Shown here one piece after another: positions 23,967 through 36,640 of a stretch of DNA of 64,000 nucleotides. Source of the DNA: Tamarix chinensis (Eukaryota; Streptophyta; Magnoliopsida; Caryophyllales; Tamaricaceae); assembly GCA_030549775.1 (NCBI GenBank), contig CM060172.1:9845861-9909860 (forward strand), read 5' to 3'. Within the stretch, counting starts at the first letter, position 1, and every line of letters starts with the position of its first letter. The notes beneath the pieces were generated by a model. That model was not told the DNA's origin, searched no databases, and saw only the letters and a list, made by a program, of their open reading frames with translations. Made by a program: the position numbers and the translations under genes.

Positions 23967-24712
23967 TAAAAATGGAAATACCCAACTTAGGCTATCTTAT
24001 CCTTTTTTTCCTTTTTTTTTATTTTTTGTCCTTTCCTTAAACAAAATAATAGTGGTAATAATAATAATAATAACAATAATAATAATAATAATAATAAGTT
24101 TAATTAAATGGAGCTAAAAAGGGATGAAAGGAAAGTGGTGTGACTAAAATACGTAAGAGGATTAGAGGGTGGTGCAGCGGTGGTCATGGCAGCGGCATAA
24201 GGTGGAAGGTAGTATTTTGGTAGGAAAATAGTGGGGGTAAGTCCTTTAAGGTTTGAAGATGGTGTTATCACTAGGTAGGCTAGTGGGAGAGGAGGGGGTC
24301 ATGGCGGCCATGACAACTAGTGGTGGTGCAGCCAAAAGGAAGTGAAGAGGAAAAAGGGAAATTTAAAGGGAAAGATGGTTGAGTGGGTTGGCTCCACAAG
24401 GTGGGCACCTATATAGGAGGTGGAGGTGTGGCGGCAGTGTAGAGAAGGGGGAATGGGCTGCTGGTAGTGGTGGTGCGAGGTGGTGCAAGGTGGCACAACC
24501 TGCCCAATTTGTACACTCAAGGAAAGGAGAGGAAAAGGAGAAAGATAGAGGTGAGAGGCTTTACAAGTGCTGGGAGATACAGGGAAGGGAGAGGGGAGGA
24601 GCTTGGGCGGCAACATGGCCTAGCTACGACGACGGTGGTAGCTAAAGGCAGGAGTTAAGGAAGGGTATAAGGTGAGGTCCATGAGGGAGAAAGAGAGGAG
24701 AGGCAGTGTTGA

Positions 24713-24726
24713 GGGGTGTTTATAGG
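24713..24726 (-). promoter_or_regulatory. LTR promoter core (TATA box), LTR A
   Basis: Minus-strand CCTATAAACACCCC, about 0.77 kb from the LTR start at 25497. It differs by one base from the core in copy B. Confidence 0.6.
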
Positions 24727-25497
24727 TTGTGGGGAGGATAAGGGTAAGAGAGGAAGGGGACAAGGGTGGTTGATCGCTGGATGGCATAATGGTGGTAGGG
24801 AAGGATAACGTGTAAGCCATGTAGTGCAAGGGGTATTGGTGTCGTGTAGAGGGTGGGGGACTGTGTAGGGGCATGCTAGCATGCATGCCCTAAATGGTTG
24901 AAAAGGGAAAGGGGGTGGGAGGTTAGCTGGTGGTAGGTTGTGGGGGCGCAAAAATGGAAAGGGGGTTGTGTAGGTCTGTAGAGCAGGAGGTAAGGGACGA
25001 GGAGAGAAAGGGAGAAGGAGAAATAAGGGAGGGAGAAAAAAGGAAAAGAAGAAAAGAGAGTACGGCTTAGGTCATTGCTTGGGGGAAAAGAAAAAAGGGA
25101 GGGGGAGAGGAGAGTTGGGCCTGTTGTGGGAGAAAAGAAGAGAAGAGAAGGGGTGCTTAGGATGTTGTAGTGCAACCTATGAGGGGGAAGGAGAAACAAT
25201 GAAGAAGCAGGAAGAAAAGAAAAGGAAAAGAAAAAGGAAGGAGAAAAGAAAAGAAAAAGGGGAAAGAAAGGGAAAGATGTGGTGGGATTTTTAGATTTTT
25301 AGGGAAGTAATAAAATAATTAAAAATTATTTTATTTACCTATAATTTATTTTGGGCTAAATAATTAAAATAAGGCCTCAAAATAGGACTAACTAATAAAG
25401 TGTAAATCTTATACTATTATTATTATTATTATATGTACTTATATTTTATTCCATTTATTACTTTATTTTTAGAAAAAAAAACTTTTGGGGTATTACA

Positions 25498-27290
25498 TCA
25501 CTACCTCCTTAAAGGAAGACTTTGTCCCCGAAGTTATAGGCCAAGGTTCGATAATAAAAGTAAAGGAATGGGGAGTAAGGTGGTCCTGGTGGCCAACCTT
25601 AGATGTGAAAACACACACTACTAGCTATTACCCCCTTAAAGGAAAAAGGGTTTTCCAATAATTGTTTTACCTTAAGCGAAGCATTTAGGATACTCCTCAC
25701 GCATGTCCTTCTCTGCTTCCCAAGTGGATTCCTTCATCTCGTGGTGGCTTTAGAGAAACTTTACGAGTGTAACTACACTTGTTTAATTCTATCAGAGTTT
25801 GGTATTAAGGATCTGCATAAGCCTCTCCTCTTAGGTCAGAGAGTCATCAAGCTCAACTTCATCGGGCCAAATCATATGGGAAGGATTTGCAACGTACTTC
25901 CATAATTGTGAGACATGGAATGCATTGTGGACACGTGTTAACTCTTGCTAGAGTGTCCACTTGTAAGAAACCTCACCAATCCTATCCAAAATCTCGTAAG
26001 GTATGATATTACTCGGGCTCAGCTTACCTCTCTTGCCAAACCTCTGCACTTCTTTAGTGGGGGAGACTCTTAATAATACTTTGTTATCATGTTCAAAGTC
26101 ACTACCATGGTGACTCTGATTGATGTAAGTATTCTACCGACTTTGAGTAGCTTTTATCCTATCTTGGATTATACGAACCTATCAAGTCATCTCCCCAATC
26201 AATTCAAGTCCCAGCACCATAATCTCACTGATATCACTATAGCACAAGGGTGTTCGGCATTTTTGCCCATACAACGTCTCGAAGATTGTTATCCCTATGT
26301 TGGCATGGTAGCTATTGTTTTATGAAAACTATACCCAGTGTAGATGATCCTCCCAAAAACCCTAAAAGTCCATAGCACAAGCCTGCAACATGTCCTCAAG
26401 TGTCTGAATGGTCCTTTCAATCTACTAGTCTCTGGCTAGATGGAAGGTAATACTCATCTTCAACTTTATTCCTAGAACCTCCTACAAATTCCCCTAAAAG
26501 GGTAAGAGAAACCTCGAGTCCCTGTCTGAGAAAATATCCACATGTACATCATGCCTGTTAGCCATGAATTTCATATAAGCATTAGCTAACTAGTCCATAC
26601 TCTTGGTTGACTTCATTGGTACAAATATGACTCACTTAGTCAGCATGTCCACAATAGCCCACAAGGTGTCACACCTCCTATGATTCCTAGGCATCCCAGT
26701 TATGAAATCCATGGAGATATATTCCCATTTCCATCCCGACACTTCCAAAGGTTGGACCAACCTATGGGTCTGCGGTATTCAAACTTGAACTTTTAATGGG
26801 TCAAGCATTGAGACAAAAACTCAGCTACCTCCCTTTTCCTGCAGGGCTACTAGTAAACCCTCTTAAGGTCCTTGTATAACTTTTCAACTCCTAGGTGGAC
26901 AGAGTAGGGCATGTGATGCCTTTCTTCAAAATTCATCACTTCAAGTCTAAGAAACCCTACGGTACACACCAACGACCCTTGTAGCAAATACTACCATTCT
27001 CATGTATCTAGAATCCTTCGACTCGACCTTCCCGTATCTTTTGCCATATCCTCTTAAGTTTAACATCACCAAACTGTCCAGCATGGACCTCCTCAAAAAA
27101 TTTTGGAGTAATCCTTAAGTTGCTAATGCGAACCTAGAGATTGCCTTGCTAGATCAACTCTACTTCCATCTCACCGAACTCCCCTAGCAACCGGTTAGCT
27201 ACCTTGCGAGAGTTTATAGAGTGCGAGGTCTTCTAGCTTAGGGAATCTATGACCATGTTGGCTTTACACTTTTTTGATATGTTATATTTT
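25498..27290 (-). pseudogene. pol: Chromovirus integrase with chromodomain, broken (element of LTR A)
   Basis: Read leftwards from 27290: remains of the RNase H end (KANMVIDSLS), linker FFEEVHAGQFGDVKLKRIW with RVEGF and ICYKGRWCVP, then the integrase core [19 protein letters not shown] with [16 protein letters not shown] (26640-26770). The C-terminal part (25850-26100) leads to a chromodomain-like tail FLxSHHEMKESTWEAEKDMR (25680-25770) and the polypurine tract at 25498. Several stops and frameshifts. Chromodomain integrases of the Tekay/Del clade direct insertion towards heterochromatin. It abuts LTR A, whose element it belongs to; the RNase H/RT part is cut off near 27290. Confidence 0.85.
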
Positions 27291-27559
27291 TGGATATGTC
27301 AATGGATGTATCATTTTCCTTTATTTACTTTAAGGAAATGGTTAGGTTGCATGGTATCTAAAAAACAATCATCTCTTATCAAGATACCAAGTTCCTTAGC
27401 TATTGCTGGAAGACCTTGCAGAGGCTACTCGGTGCCAAACTTCTTTTTAGCAGCGCCTACCATCCACAAGGGGTTGGCCAAAAAAAGGTTACCAACTACA
27501 GGATCACAATACTTTCAAGGAACATGGTCCACAAGTCCTTAAAATATTAGGATATCAAG

Positions 27560-28075
27560 TTGAGTCATGCTGAGTTCACTTACAATCACTCTCCAACATA
27601 TGCCACCAAGAATTCCCCTTTTGATGAGTGTATGGTGTGAACCCCACCACCCCCATTTACCTCATTCCACTACCCATCTCCATATAAAAAAATTTTGAGG
27701 CAAAGCAATGAGCGAATGAATTCAAGAAGTTGTATAAATAAGTCAGGGCTCGAATTGAGAAGATCAATGACATAAACCAAAATAGATCCAACATGCATAG
27801 AAAAGAACAAGATTTCAAAGCAAGGGATATAGTGTGGTTTCATACTAAAAAATAAAGGTTTCCTTTATGAAGAAATAATAAACTCATGCATCAAAGTGAT
27901 GGTCCTTTCAAAATTCTTGAAAAGATAGGCACCAATGCCTACTGATATGAACTTCCACCAGACATGGGAAATTTGTCCTCTATATTCAATGTAGGAGACT
28001 TACTATCTTACATCCATGACACATCTTTTGAATATGCAAAGGTCCCTTCTCAAGAGGGAGAGGATGATGTAGGAG
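27560..28075 (+). pseudogene. pol: Ty3/gypsy integrase C-terminus, opposite strand, broken
   Basis: Plus-strand motifs: VYGVNPTTPIYLIPLPISI, NEFKKLYK, VRARIEKINDINQNRSNMHR, EQDFKARDIVWFHTKK, then the conserved block KLMHQSDGPFKILEKIGTNA and IFNVGDLLSYIHD, ending with a Glu/Asp stretch GEDD. This is the end of a gypsy pol polyprotein that lacks a chromodomain. At least five stops. It is inserted between an RNase H end (27230-27290) and another RNase H end (29158-29352), both on the minus strand, so it is part of a separate plus-strand element. Confidence 0.82.
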
Positions 28076-29157
28076 CATCCCAGCATACCCAAACTAAAGA
28101 TAATCTTCTTATTCATTTTCCAAAGTAGAGGAGTTCAAATTCTCATTTGGGTTAATAATTAATTATACTATTAAATAACCATGCAAGCCAAGCAACCTAC
28201 ACCACCTCGTGTGTGCATGACTCACTTCCACCTGATGTATGGCTCACCCAAACACTCATAACATATGGCTTAAATATGGCTCCCAAAATGGCTCCATATT
28301 TTCGCACATCTCCATCATTTCTTCACCACTTCCACAAGCCACCACTTTAGCCAACTTTCACCTACTAGTTTTCCAAAAATTGTGCAGGATTTGTGGAATT
28401 TGGGAAGACCAGTATGATATTATTAGGAGCCCCCAAACATGGCTTAAATTTAGGGACAAGCAACTAGCTTCTTGATAGTAGCATCCAGAATGACAACCGA
28501 TTAGATTAGCTAGTGGTTTTACCTTATTTAGCCTAACTTAGGTAAAGTTAGTTGTTTAACTTTCCTAAAGTGTAATATATATATCTAAATCCTTGTCATA
28601 GGGTGTAATATTTATCAAGAGATGATGGGGGTTGTGCTCCATTTCGACACACAATTAGCTAGTTGATTGGTGTTTAAGAGGATTATCTAATCTAAGTAGT
28701 CTCAACCATGATGGAGGTTGTACTAACTAAACTGTATGGTTAGAACTTGTAACTTGTTTGATGACCACCCCCTTATTAAGTTAAAAGAGTATTAAGGTCT
28801 GCAAGGAGAGGCACATATCTTTGGCTGAAAAAATCCCCCCGTGTATTCAACTTCATCTATGTGAAGGAAGATTTGAGTTTTACAAAATCTTACAACATTT
28901 ATGCTAAAGGTGGTAATCAAAGTTGGTTGATGAAATTCCGTCAATTTGTAGTTCTCAAATTCAATCCCATTTGTCCATATTTATCCTCATCCCCCTTTCT
29001 CCTTTTCAGTTTTGTTGAAGCCCATCCCTAACTTTAATATTAATTACTTAGCTTAATGCCATTCTTTTAGCATTATGCATCACTTCCCAACTTGAATATC
29101 ATAGAAAACTATTGGAGTAATTACCAAAGAGCTCATATAAACCTCTAAACTAACCTA
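28076..29157 (+). other. Unassigned; probable LTR remains downstream of the plus-strand integrase
   Basis: No coding. A 3' LTR is expected here, but I cannot fix its borders. TGCATGACTCACTTCCACC near 28212 is a possible start. Part of 28870-29157 may belong to other sequence. Confidence 0.3.
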
Positions 29158-30246
29158 CTAGATCATATCTAACCACAACTTTCCAAGCTCCTCTAGTAAT
29201 CGATTAGAGACCATATAGAAACTTAATGAGTGTGATTCCTTCCTACTCAAGGTATCTACAAGAATTTTAGCCTTACCCTCATGGTAGGTTAACTTATAAT
29301 CATAGTCTTTCACTAAATATAACCATCTTCTGTACCTCATATTCAACTCCATCTGTGTGAATACATACTTGAGGCTTTTATTGTCTGTAATGAATCTACA
29401 TTGGGTACTATATAGATAGTGCCTTCAATACAAAAATAAATAAGACATACTCCAAATCATACATAGGGTAGTTTTTCTTATGTTGTTTCAAATAATGGAA
29501 AGTATAAGTGGCTACCTTATGATGCTACAACAACACACAACCCAATCTATATTTTGGTGCATCACTATAAAACTCAAACCCATATGATCCCACTGGTATA
29601 GTAAAAAATAGTGTTGTTGTTAGATGCCACTTCAACTCTTCAAATACATACTCATATGTATCATCCAACTAAAGCTTGATAGTCTTCTTCAAAAGGTTCA
29701 TTAAGTGATGAGCGAACTTCAAGAAAGTTTTAAACAAAATTCCTATAGTACCTGACCAAGCTCAAGAAGCTATGTGAGTCCTAATCAATTCCTTCCACTC
29801 TATAAGTGCTATAATCTTTGATGGATCTAAGGTGAATCCTTCAGCTCACACAAAATGATCCAAAAAGGTAATATCCTAAAACTAAAACTCAACCTTGGAG
29901 AGTTTGACATATAGCTTGTGCTCTCTAAGAAGTGACAAAATGGTGTGAAGGAGCAACTCATTCGACACTCTACTCTGAGAGTACATTATAATATACAAAC
30001 TGATTGAGGATTGACTAAAAAATCGTTTTCATCAAGTCCCAAAATATGGTAGGTTTATTGATGAGCACCTAGAAGGTGGTCAAACAAATCATCGATCCTT
30101 AAAAGCAAGTATTATTTTTTCAGCATTAGCTAGTTCATGCACTAATAATCAATACATAGACAAAGGCTCCCATTCTTCTTCTTCACAAATAGAGCTAGTG
30201 ATCCCTATGGACACACACTCGGGTGGATGCACCCATGATCCATCAA
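29158..30246 (-). pseudogene. pol: Chromovirus reverse transcriptase/RNase H remnant, broken
   Basis: Minus strand, right to left: an RT start with SLALFVKKKNGSLCLCIDY (about 30150-30215), LRIDDLFDHLLGAH (about 30075), patchy RT/RNase H, then RNase H end RRWLYLVKDYDYKLTYHEGK and LVDTLSRKESH (29158-29352). Frames shift repeatedly. The right side is cut exactly where the next LTR starts (30247), a few codons into the RT core. Because 27230-27290 already holds an RNase H end of the LTR A element, this is probably a different element. Confidence 0.75.
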
Positions 30247-31539
30247 TATTACACCCTCAATTTTTAAACCAAAATGTTTTATTTTTAAGATAATGAGGAA
30301 GAGTTTGAAATTTATAACTACATCAACCATGAGAGAGGTGTGATTATCACCTAACACATGCCTGATGCAAGGTAAAATGGAATAAGGAACAAAAGGTACA
30401 TGCTCATAACATTATTTTGACAAGATAAGTTAATAAAGGCAATAACCATATAATACATAGAATGAGTATGGCAGTATTACTAACCAAATATTGGAAAATG
30501 AGCCAAGATTTTAAATAACCAAAAATATAAAAACTTCCAAATGTAGTGGGAAAAATACTTACAACCGGTTACCTTAACTCTTACACATAATCATAAACCT
30601 CAAACCCAAGTAATAGCCCACTAATGGCCCACATCGTCACCCTCAACATACTTTAACTAAGAGTTATAACCCTACAAATCATACTCTACTCCCTGGATGA
30701 GAAGCTGGATCATCACAATGACCATACAAGTGTAGTATCAATATAGTGAAGTACTAGTAAAATATATAACCTAAAACATGATAAGTCTCATGCACCACTT
30801 TGAATTCAGATAACAACATCGTGATATCATATTGGTATAGCTCAAGTAAAACAAGGCGTACTTACATGGAAATCATGAAAGTATAGAAATACGGTAAATA
30901 TATGCAATCCATACAATATAAACCATATTAGAATTCCTCCTTTAGTGACCATATAAATTATAGTTAATAAGATAGTTTGTTCGACCACACCCAACTCTCC
31001 ACCATGAAAAAAAGTCACGGCAACATAAATAATTACAATGGCATACCACACCCATCACACAAGGTGAGGATACATCGAAGGGGCTTTCTTTGGGGATACC
31101 ACACCCATCATAAATTAGGATACCACACCTACCAGATTTAGTTGAAGTACACCAAGGAAGCTTATACTGGGATACCTTACCCACCATACCTTGATTGTCT
31201 TCACCACGAGGGCTAAAAAGTTGTGATACCATATCCGCCTAAGCAATGGACAATATAAAGTGCTAGGGGGCTTGTACTAGGATACCTCACTCACTCGATC
31301 TAGACACAAATAGCATGTCGGCCTACCATAGTATAATGTTACAACTCAAGGATATGTACATACCCCCTACTGATTGCATCTTGATGGAGAAGAAAATAGG
31401 TAATGAGTGAAAAAATAATTATGGATGGCATGCCCCCTAACTCCTGATAGCTACCCTAAGAGCTGGAGAAAAAGACTTGAACAAAATCCTATACCACTAA
31501 TTTATATTTTCAAGTATTATCACAAATCACAATAGAGTC

Positions 31540-31740
31540 CACACATAACAAAATGGGTGTTTCCAAGTGACAACACCAAAGAAAATTAAATTCCATCATT
31601 TAACTAAATTGGTTGTTTCCAAGTGATAACACCAACCACATCACAAGGCATTACTGCTACCATGTAGGTGTTTCTAAGTGCTAACACCAAAAACATCACA
31701 AGGCATAAAATCCACCAATAGGGTGTTTAGAGATGACACC
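31540..31740 (-). repeat. GGTGTTTCCAAGTG repeats in LTR F
   Basis: Four units of about 50-65 bp, each with GGTGTTTCCAAGTGACAACA-like sequence followed by CCAA and a variable A-rich part. The counterpart is at 55840-56050. Confidence 0.75.
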
Positions 31741-31879
31741 AAATCTAACATAATTCAAGTCCCAAATACCATCATGATGATTCATATTGAATTAGGGCAA
31801 TCATAGTTGAAATCATAATTTAAATGTTGCAAATACATAGAATTATCAACACAAAAGAACCAAGAGAAATACAAAACTT

Positions 31880-32290
31880 ATAAACAAACCAATCGGCTCC
31901 CAACCAAACTAGTCAATGGGTCCCTCAGATAAATTGACTTATCTGGTCGTACTAAACTTGTGCCAAAAAAATATCAGAGAACCAATCGACTAGTTAGCCT
32001 CACCGATTGAGTGTTAATGGAAACCAATTGACTGGTTTGGTCCAATCAGTGAATAGGTCTAAGTAGAGGCTAAACATATTTGGTATACAAGGACACCAAT
32101 TGATTTGTTTGGCACCCTAATCAATTGTTCATCAAAACTAGTCGAGTGGTTTATCAAACTAATTGACTGATCTCCTAACCAGCCAATTTAAAGGTCCTAA
32201 CCATTTAACTACTTGCATAACGAGTCAATGGGTTGGAGGAACCGATCTACTGGTTTAGTTAAAACATTACCCTACCCAGACTTGTGATAC
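31880..32290. repeat. Cluster of AACCAGT-type short palindromes in LTR F
   Basis: At least ten copies of degenerate ACCAATCGACTAGTT / AACCAATTGACTGGTTTGG motifs, each a near-palindrome centred on CGACT or AATTG. Further single units sit at 33470-33580. The counterpart clusters are at 56190-56600 and 57800-57910. Confidence 0.7.
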
Positions 32291-33696
32291 ACAAACTGAA
32301 AATTACCAAACGTTAATATATTAATCCTAGCACAATTCTATGTCAAAAAACATATAAAAATACATGCCACACATATAAAATCATATAGATATGTGGTAAT
32401 ATACATACTCAAACAATTCATGATCAAACGACGAACTTTATGCTTAAAATCAAGGAATTCCTACAAAATTAACTTGGGAAGAATTATACCATAGGCTCAA
32501 ATGATGGAGCACAATTAGATTGTACTCACATAAAATCAACACATGGAACCCCAATATATCATAGAACCCTATTTATGTTAAAGATAAGAATGTCTTACCT
32601 TGAATCAATTCCTCTAGCACATAACCTCTTACTTTATGGCCATCGAGAAAAACCTCAAGTCCTAAGAGAATCAAAGTTAAAAACATTAAAAATCATATTC
32701 CAAAACTTCATGAAAGGCACGAAAAACTAGAATGATAAGAAGAACACAAAATACCACCTTTTGTTCCTCAAACATAGGGTCTCAAGGAAAGGTGTGAAAT
32801 CTTCAAACTTTTTCAACCTTAATTCTTTCTTACTTAATGAAAGTATGAGAGAACTAAAACTAAGATCAGAAGCAGAAAAAGGAACACAATGCTTGCACAA
32901 AGAAGGGAAAAATCAGAGAAATCTTATGTTTTTTTTTTCCTTAATAGAGGGAAGAAGAGGTGAAAATGAAAGGATGCTCAACACTTGTGGAAATTTTCCA
33001 TGAAGAGAAGACTGAAAAGAGCAATAACAACAAGTGAGGAATGAGAATGGATCATAAATGAAAGGTATAGCGGCAAGGCTAGGTCGACATTCTTAGGAGA
33101 AAGGAGGATGAGACTGGTGAGGTTGAATGTGGGCAACTAAGAAGTGAGGGCTGATTTGATGGGGTAGAGTTCGGGTTGAGTGCAGTCAAGAATGAGCATG
33201 GCCATGGGTTGGCAAGTTAGGAGATGGTGTACAAATCAATCTCGTAGTCCTAGCTGCTAGAAGAGAGAGGGATAGGTGAGGGATAAGAGAAAAGATGAGG
33301 ATTGCCTGGAGAAATTTTAGCTAATTAAAATTGTGTAATGGTCTAGTTAATGTGAAAATAATGCCATAGCACTTAAAGATGGTTATTAGAATAATTGGAT
33401 TCTAATTATAAGTTTTCATAAAGTTTAGAGAGATATTCAAATCAAATCAGAAATGCTTATGAAATCGCAGAATAGTCAGTTGATTAGTTTATGAAAAACA
33501 ATCAATTGGCTTGTTAAGAATCAAAAATTAAATTTCTCAACGCACTAGTGGATATGTTAGGTAAACTAGTCGATAAGTATTCTAAAAATCCACATCTTTA
33601 TTAGAATTTCAAGCCCATTTCTAAGCTAAAACTAATTTATTTTATATCAACAAAATTTTAAGCATATTTTAAAGGATTTTAGGATGGGATATTACA

Positions 33697-34745
33697 GCAC
33701 TATCCCCTTGAAAGAGACTTCATCCCCAAAATCCACAAAAGAAGAATATTATTGGAAGAATAAAACATTAGAAAACCCTAATCCATCAACCAAAAGAATA
33801 CAATAACTAATAGTAAGTACACAAGAGAAATTTATTACCCCCTTAAAAGAGGCAGCGTTACCCTTGCAACACACCTAAACAAACAACTCAGAATAATTTA
33901 TCTTAATCTCCTCCTTAGGCTCCCAAGTGGCCTCCTCTACCTCATGATGTGGCTTCAAGAACTTCATGAGTGGAACAATCTTCGATTGTGTCTCCTAAGT
34001 CTTGGAGTTAAGGATCCTTAGTGGTCACTCTTTGTAAGTCAACATCTCATTGAGCTTAATCAACTTTGGATGAATGATATGTGGTGAATTTGACACATAC
34101 CTCCTCAAATGAGAGATGTGGAAAACATTATGCACGTGTAAGAGCTCAACAAGCAGGTTAAGATGGTAAGAAACCTCTCCAAAATGCCCTTATGACCAAA
34201 TGCATCATTCCCTTAGTTGGTGAAACTCTCAAAAGGACTTGGTTTTCTATCTAAAACTCATCTGACCTCCTTTACTGATCTATATAGTTCTTCTATCTAT
34301 CCTCAGTTGCCTTCATTTGGTATAGAATCAACCTAATCTACTTGGCAATGTCCTTTTCCATCTTTGGTCCTAAAACAACCATCTTACTAGAGTTGCTCCA
34401 ACACACAGAACTATGACACTTTGATCCATAAATGTTTCTTGAAAGGTGCCATCCCTATGCTTATATGATGACTTTTGTTGTAGGAAAACTCTCTAGGATA
34501 TCCTCTCGACTACTCTAAAAATAAAGAATACAAGCCTAAAGAATATCCTCCAAGGTCTGAATAGTATTCTCAATCTGCTTGTCTGTTGTTAGATGGAAAG
34601 TTGTGCTCATCTTAAGCTGTGTCCCAAAAGCCTCTTGAAACTTTATTATAATCTAGAATCTCGATCTAATACAATGTCCCTAGGCACCCCATGGTACTGA
34701 AATACATGCTTCCTATAATCACTGACCATCTGCTCCATACTGATC
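33697..34745 (-). pseudogene. pol: Chromovirus integrase C-terminus with chromodomain, broken (element F)
   Basis: Minus-strand motifs ELLHVHNVFHISHLRRYVSN, SPHIIHPKLIKLNE, LTYKE and RILNSKT, then a chromodomain-like tail IVPLMKFLKPHHEVEEATWE with EEIKINYSELF, ending near the polypurine tract at 33697. Read leftwards, this is the pol end of the Tekay/Del clade. Upstream integrase traces continue to about 34745, where an unrelated segment interrupts. Confidence 0.85.
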
Positions 34746-35450
34746 AAGTGAATATTCTCTCTATTTTTTCCTTTCTTTGCCTTCACTTTGAGACTTCATT
34801 TAAGCTCTATCATATATTTTACTATAGTTCTAGTCTATTATTCACATTCTTGCTTTCTTGAGTTTTGTATTTCAGGAAATTCCACAAGAACACACAAATT
34901 CAATAAAGAAATGCATGTTTTTAGAACAAAGGACCTAGCATGGAAAGATTTGAAGGATAGTAAGTTAACCAAACATGTTTTTGGAAGAGTCTAGAAGCTA
35001 AAAGAGATAGAGATATGCCAAGAATTCTAAAAGAAACAAGAAGAGAAGGCTGCATAGCCGGTTGCATATCCAGCTGCACAACCATGCAACACCTATCTGT
35101 GATTCTCGAATAAAAAGAAACCACACGTCCTGACAGTGCATGAATCTCATGGACATGCAGAATATTTACTGATGAAGTCGAGGCTATAGACTTTGCACAG
35201 CTAAGCAGTGCGTGAATCGCATAGCTATGTAGAGTTTGAATTTTCATCTATTCGAGAGCTGGAATGTGCTACACGGGTAGGCCGGAGATGTCGGCATCAA
35301 TTATTCAATGATAATGAGATGTTGTAGTGATTAGTTTGATCTCCAAATTCATGATTTCTTACCTCTAGACTTCTAATAGTGATTAATTAGATCTCCAAAT
35401 TCATGATATCTTTGTATAGTTGATCCTATAATATAATTATGCCCAGAGAA
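34746..35450 (+). other. Foreign segment between integrase and RNase H of element F
   Basis: Interrupts the minus-strand pol. It contains TTGAGACTTCATTTAAGC, TTTTGTATTTCAGGAAATTC and a run of related short motifs (GCATAGCCGGTTGCATATCC, GTGCGTGAATCGCATAGC). The style resembles the leader region of other plant gypsy elements in plus orientation, but I cannot assign it. AGTTTGATCTCCAAATTCATGAT-like sequence occurs twice near its right end (about 35333 and 35388). Confidence 0.35.
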
Positions 35451-36640
35451 TGAGATACCTTTTAGCTAAGTGCATTTACCACCACTCATGGTAGGTTAAT
35501 TCCGACTCATAATCCTTAACAAACTCTATTGACTTAGGTTCTGCTCCTGCTAGGTGATGATATACTTCAGGCTCTTATGGTCAGTTTAAAACTTATACTG
35601 AACTCCATAGAGATAATGCCTCTAGATCTTCAAAGCAAAAACTATGAAAACAATCTCTAAGTCATGCATTGGGTAGTTATTTTCATGCGACTTAAGTTAT
35701 CAAGATGCATAAGCCACTACCCTTCCATGTTAAATTATCATGCAACCTAAACGATACTTGGAAGCACCACTATACACCTTAAGACTCTCAAAACCACTTG
35801 GTAATGTGATCACTAGAGCTAAAGTCAAACGCATCTTCAACTCCTTGAAGGCTTCAATAAACTTCTCGTTCCATTGGAAATGTGTAGCCTCCTTTGGCAG
35901 TTGAGTGAAGAGTAGCGCTATCTAGGAGAAATCTACCACAAATTGATGGTAGTAAATGACTAACCATAGAAAACTAAACGCCTCCTTGATAGAAGTGGGC
36001 ATGGACCCTTAGAGATAGCTTGAATCTTGGTAGCATCAATTACCACTCCATCCTCAGAGATCACATAACTAATTAAAGATACTTAATCTAAATAGAACTC
36101 ACACTTTTAAAGATTGGCATATAGTTGGTGTGATATTAGTATTGCCAAAGTCTACCTCAAATACTTCTCATGCATCTCTTGGTTGTTGGATTATACGAAG
36201 ATGTTGTCGATGAACACTAAGATGAACTAATCTAAGAATGGAAAAAAGATCTAGTTTATGAAGGGCATAAAAGCTGTTGATGCATTAGTGAGTTCAAAAG
36301 GCATTATAGTGAACTCATAATGGCCATACCTTATTCGAAAAGTAATCTTAGGGATGTCTTGTTCTACTATCTTCAGTTGATGGTAGTCAAACCGAAGATC
36401 AATCTTCGAGAATGCCCTAGCTCCCTTAAGTTGATCCAGCAAGTTATCAATCATCAACAACATATAATGGTTCTTCACCATAATGTGGTTCAATCCTCGA
36501 TAGTCAATGCACAACCTCAAGCTCCCATCCATCTTCCTCATGAATAGAACTGGTCCTCCCCATGGTGATATGCTTGGTCGGATGTCACGATTATCTAAAA
36601 GCTCCTCTAGCTGAGCCTTGAATTCTTTGATCTTCAAAGT
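35451..36640 (-). pseudogene. pol: Chromovirus reverse transcriptase and RNase H, broken (element F)
   Basis: An open stretch of 128 codons (36637 down to 36251) contains the RT core: [60 protein letters not shown] and [20 protein letters not shown]. Beyond the first stop the frame runs on to the polymerase motif, which here reads FIDN (36203-36214), followed by a stop at 36191. RNase H traces extend to 35451, where KDYESELTYHE is visible. RT copies the element RNA into DNA. The altered active-site motif and stops mean no activity. Confidence 0.92.

Larger units (their letters stand above)
16277..25497 (-). mobile_element. 3' LTR of a minus-strand chromovirus (LTR A), split by a solo LTR
   Basis: The plus strand starts TGTAACACAACC at 16277 and ends GGGGTATTACA at 25497. 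Next to the right end, read on the minus strand, is a polypurine tract AAGGAGGTAGTGA, directly preceded by integrase coding. So this is the 3' LTR of an element running leftwards. Removing the inserted solo LTR (18129-23365) and its 5-bp duplication leaves 3,979 bp. Its parts are a degenerate CCGG array (16905-17460), a splice-like block (23894-23966), a TATA box (24713-24726) and a purine-rich tract (24150-25290, pyrimidine-rich in LTR sense). The 5' LTR is not seen in the window. Confidence 0.88.
30247..33696 (-). mobile_element. 3' LTR (~3.45 kb) of a second minus-strand chromovirus (LTR F)
   Basis: Plus strand begins TATTACACCCTC at 30247 (TG lost) and ends GGGATATTACA at 33696. Next to it, on the minus strand, is polypurine tract CAAGGGGATAGTGC, preceded by integrase coding. 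Its parts are ATACCACACCCATCA repeats (31040-31280), GTGTTTCCAAGTGACAACAC repeats (31540-31740), a palindrome cluster (31880-32290) and a purine-rich segment (32760-33310). The same LTR recurs at 55056-58026. It disrupts the RT remnant on its left. Confidence 0.85.

Noticed and set aside
27249..27542. 97-codon plus-strand frame as a gene
   Set aside because: No recognisable domain; it overlaps the junction between two broken elements.
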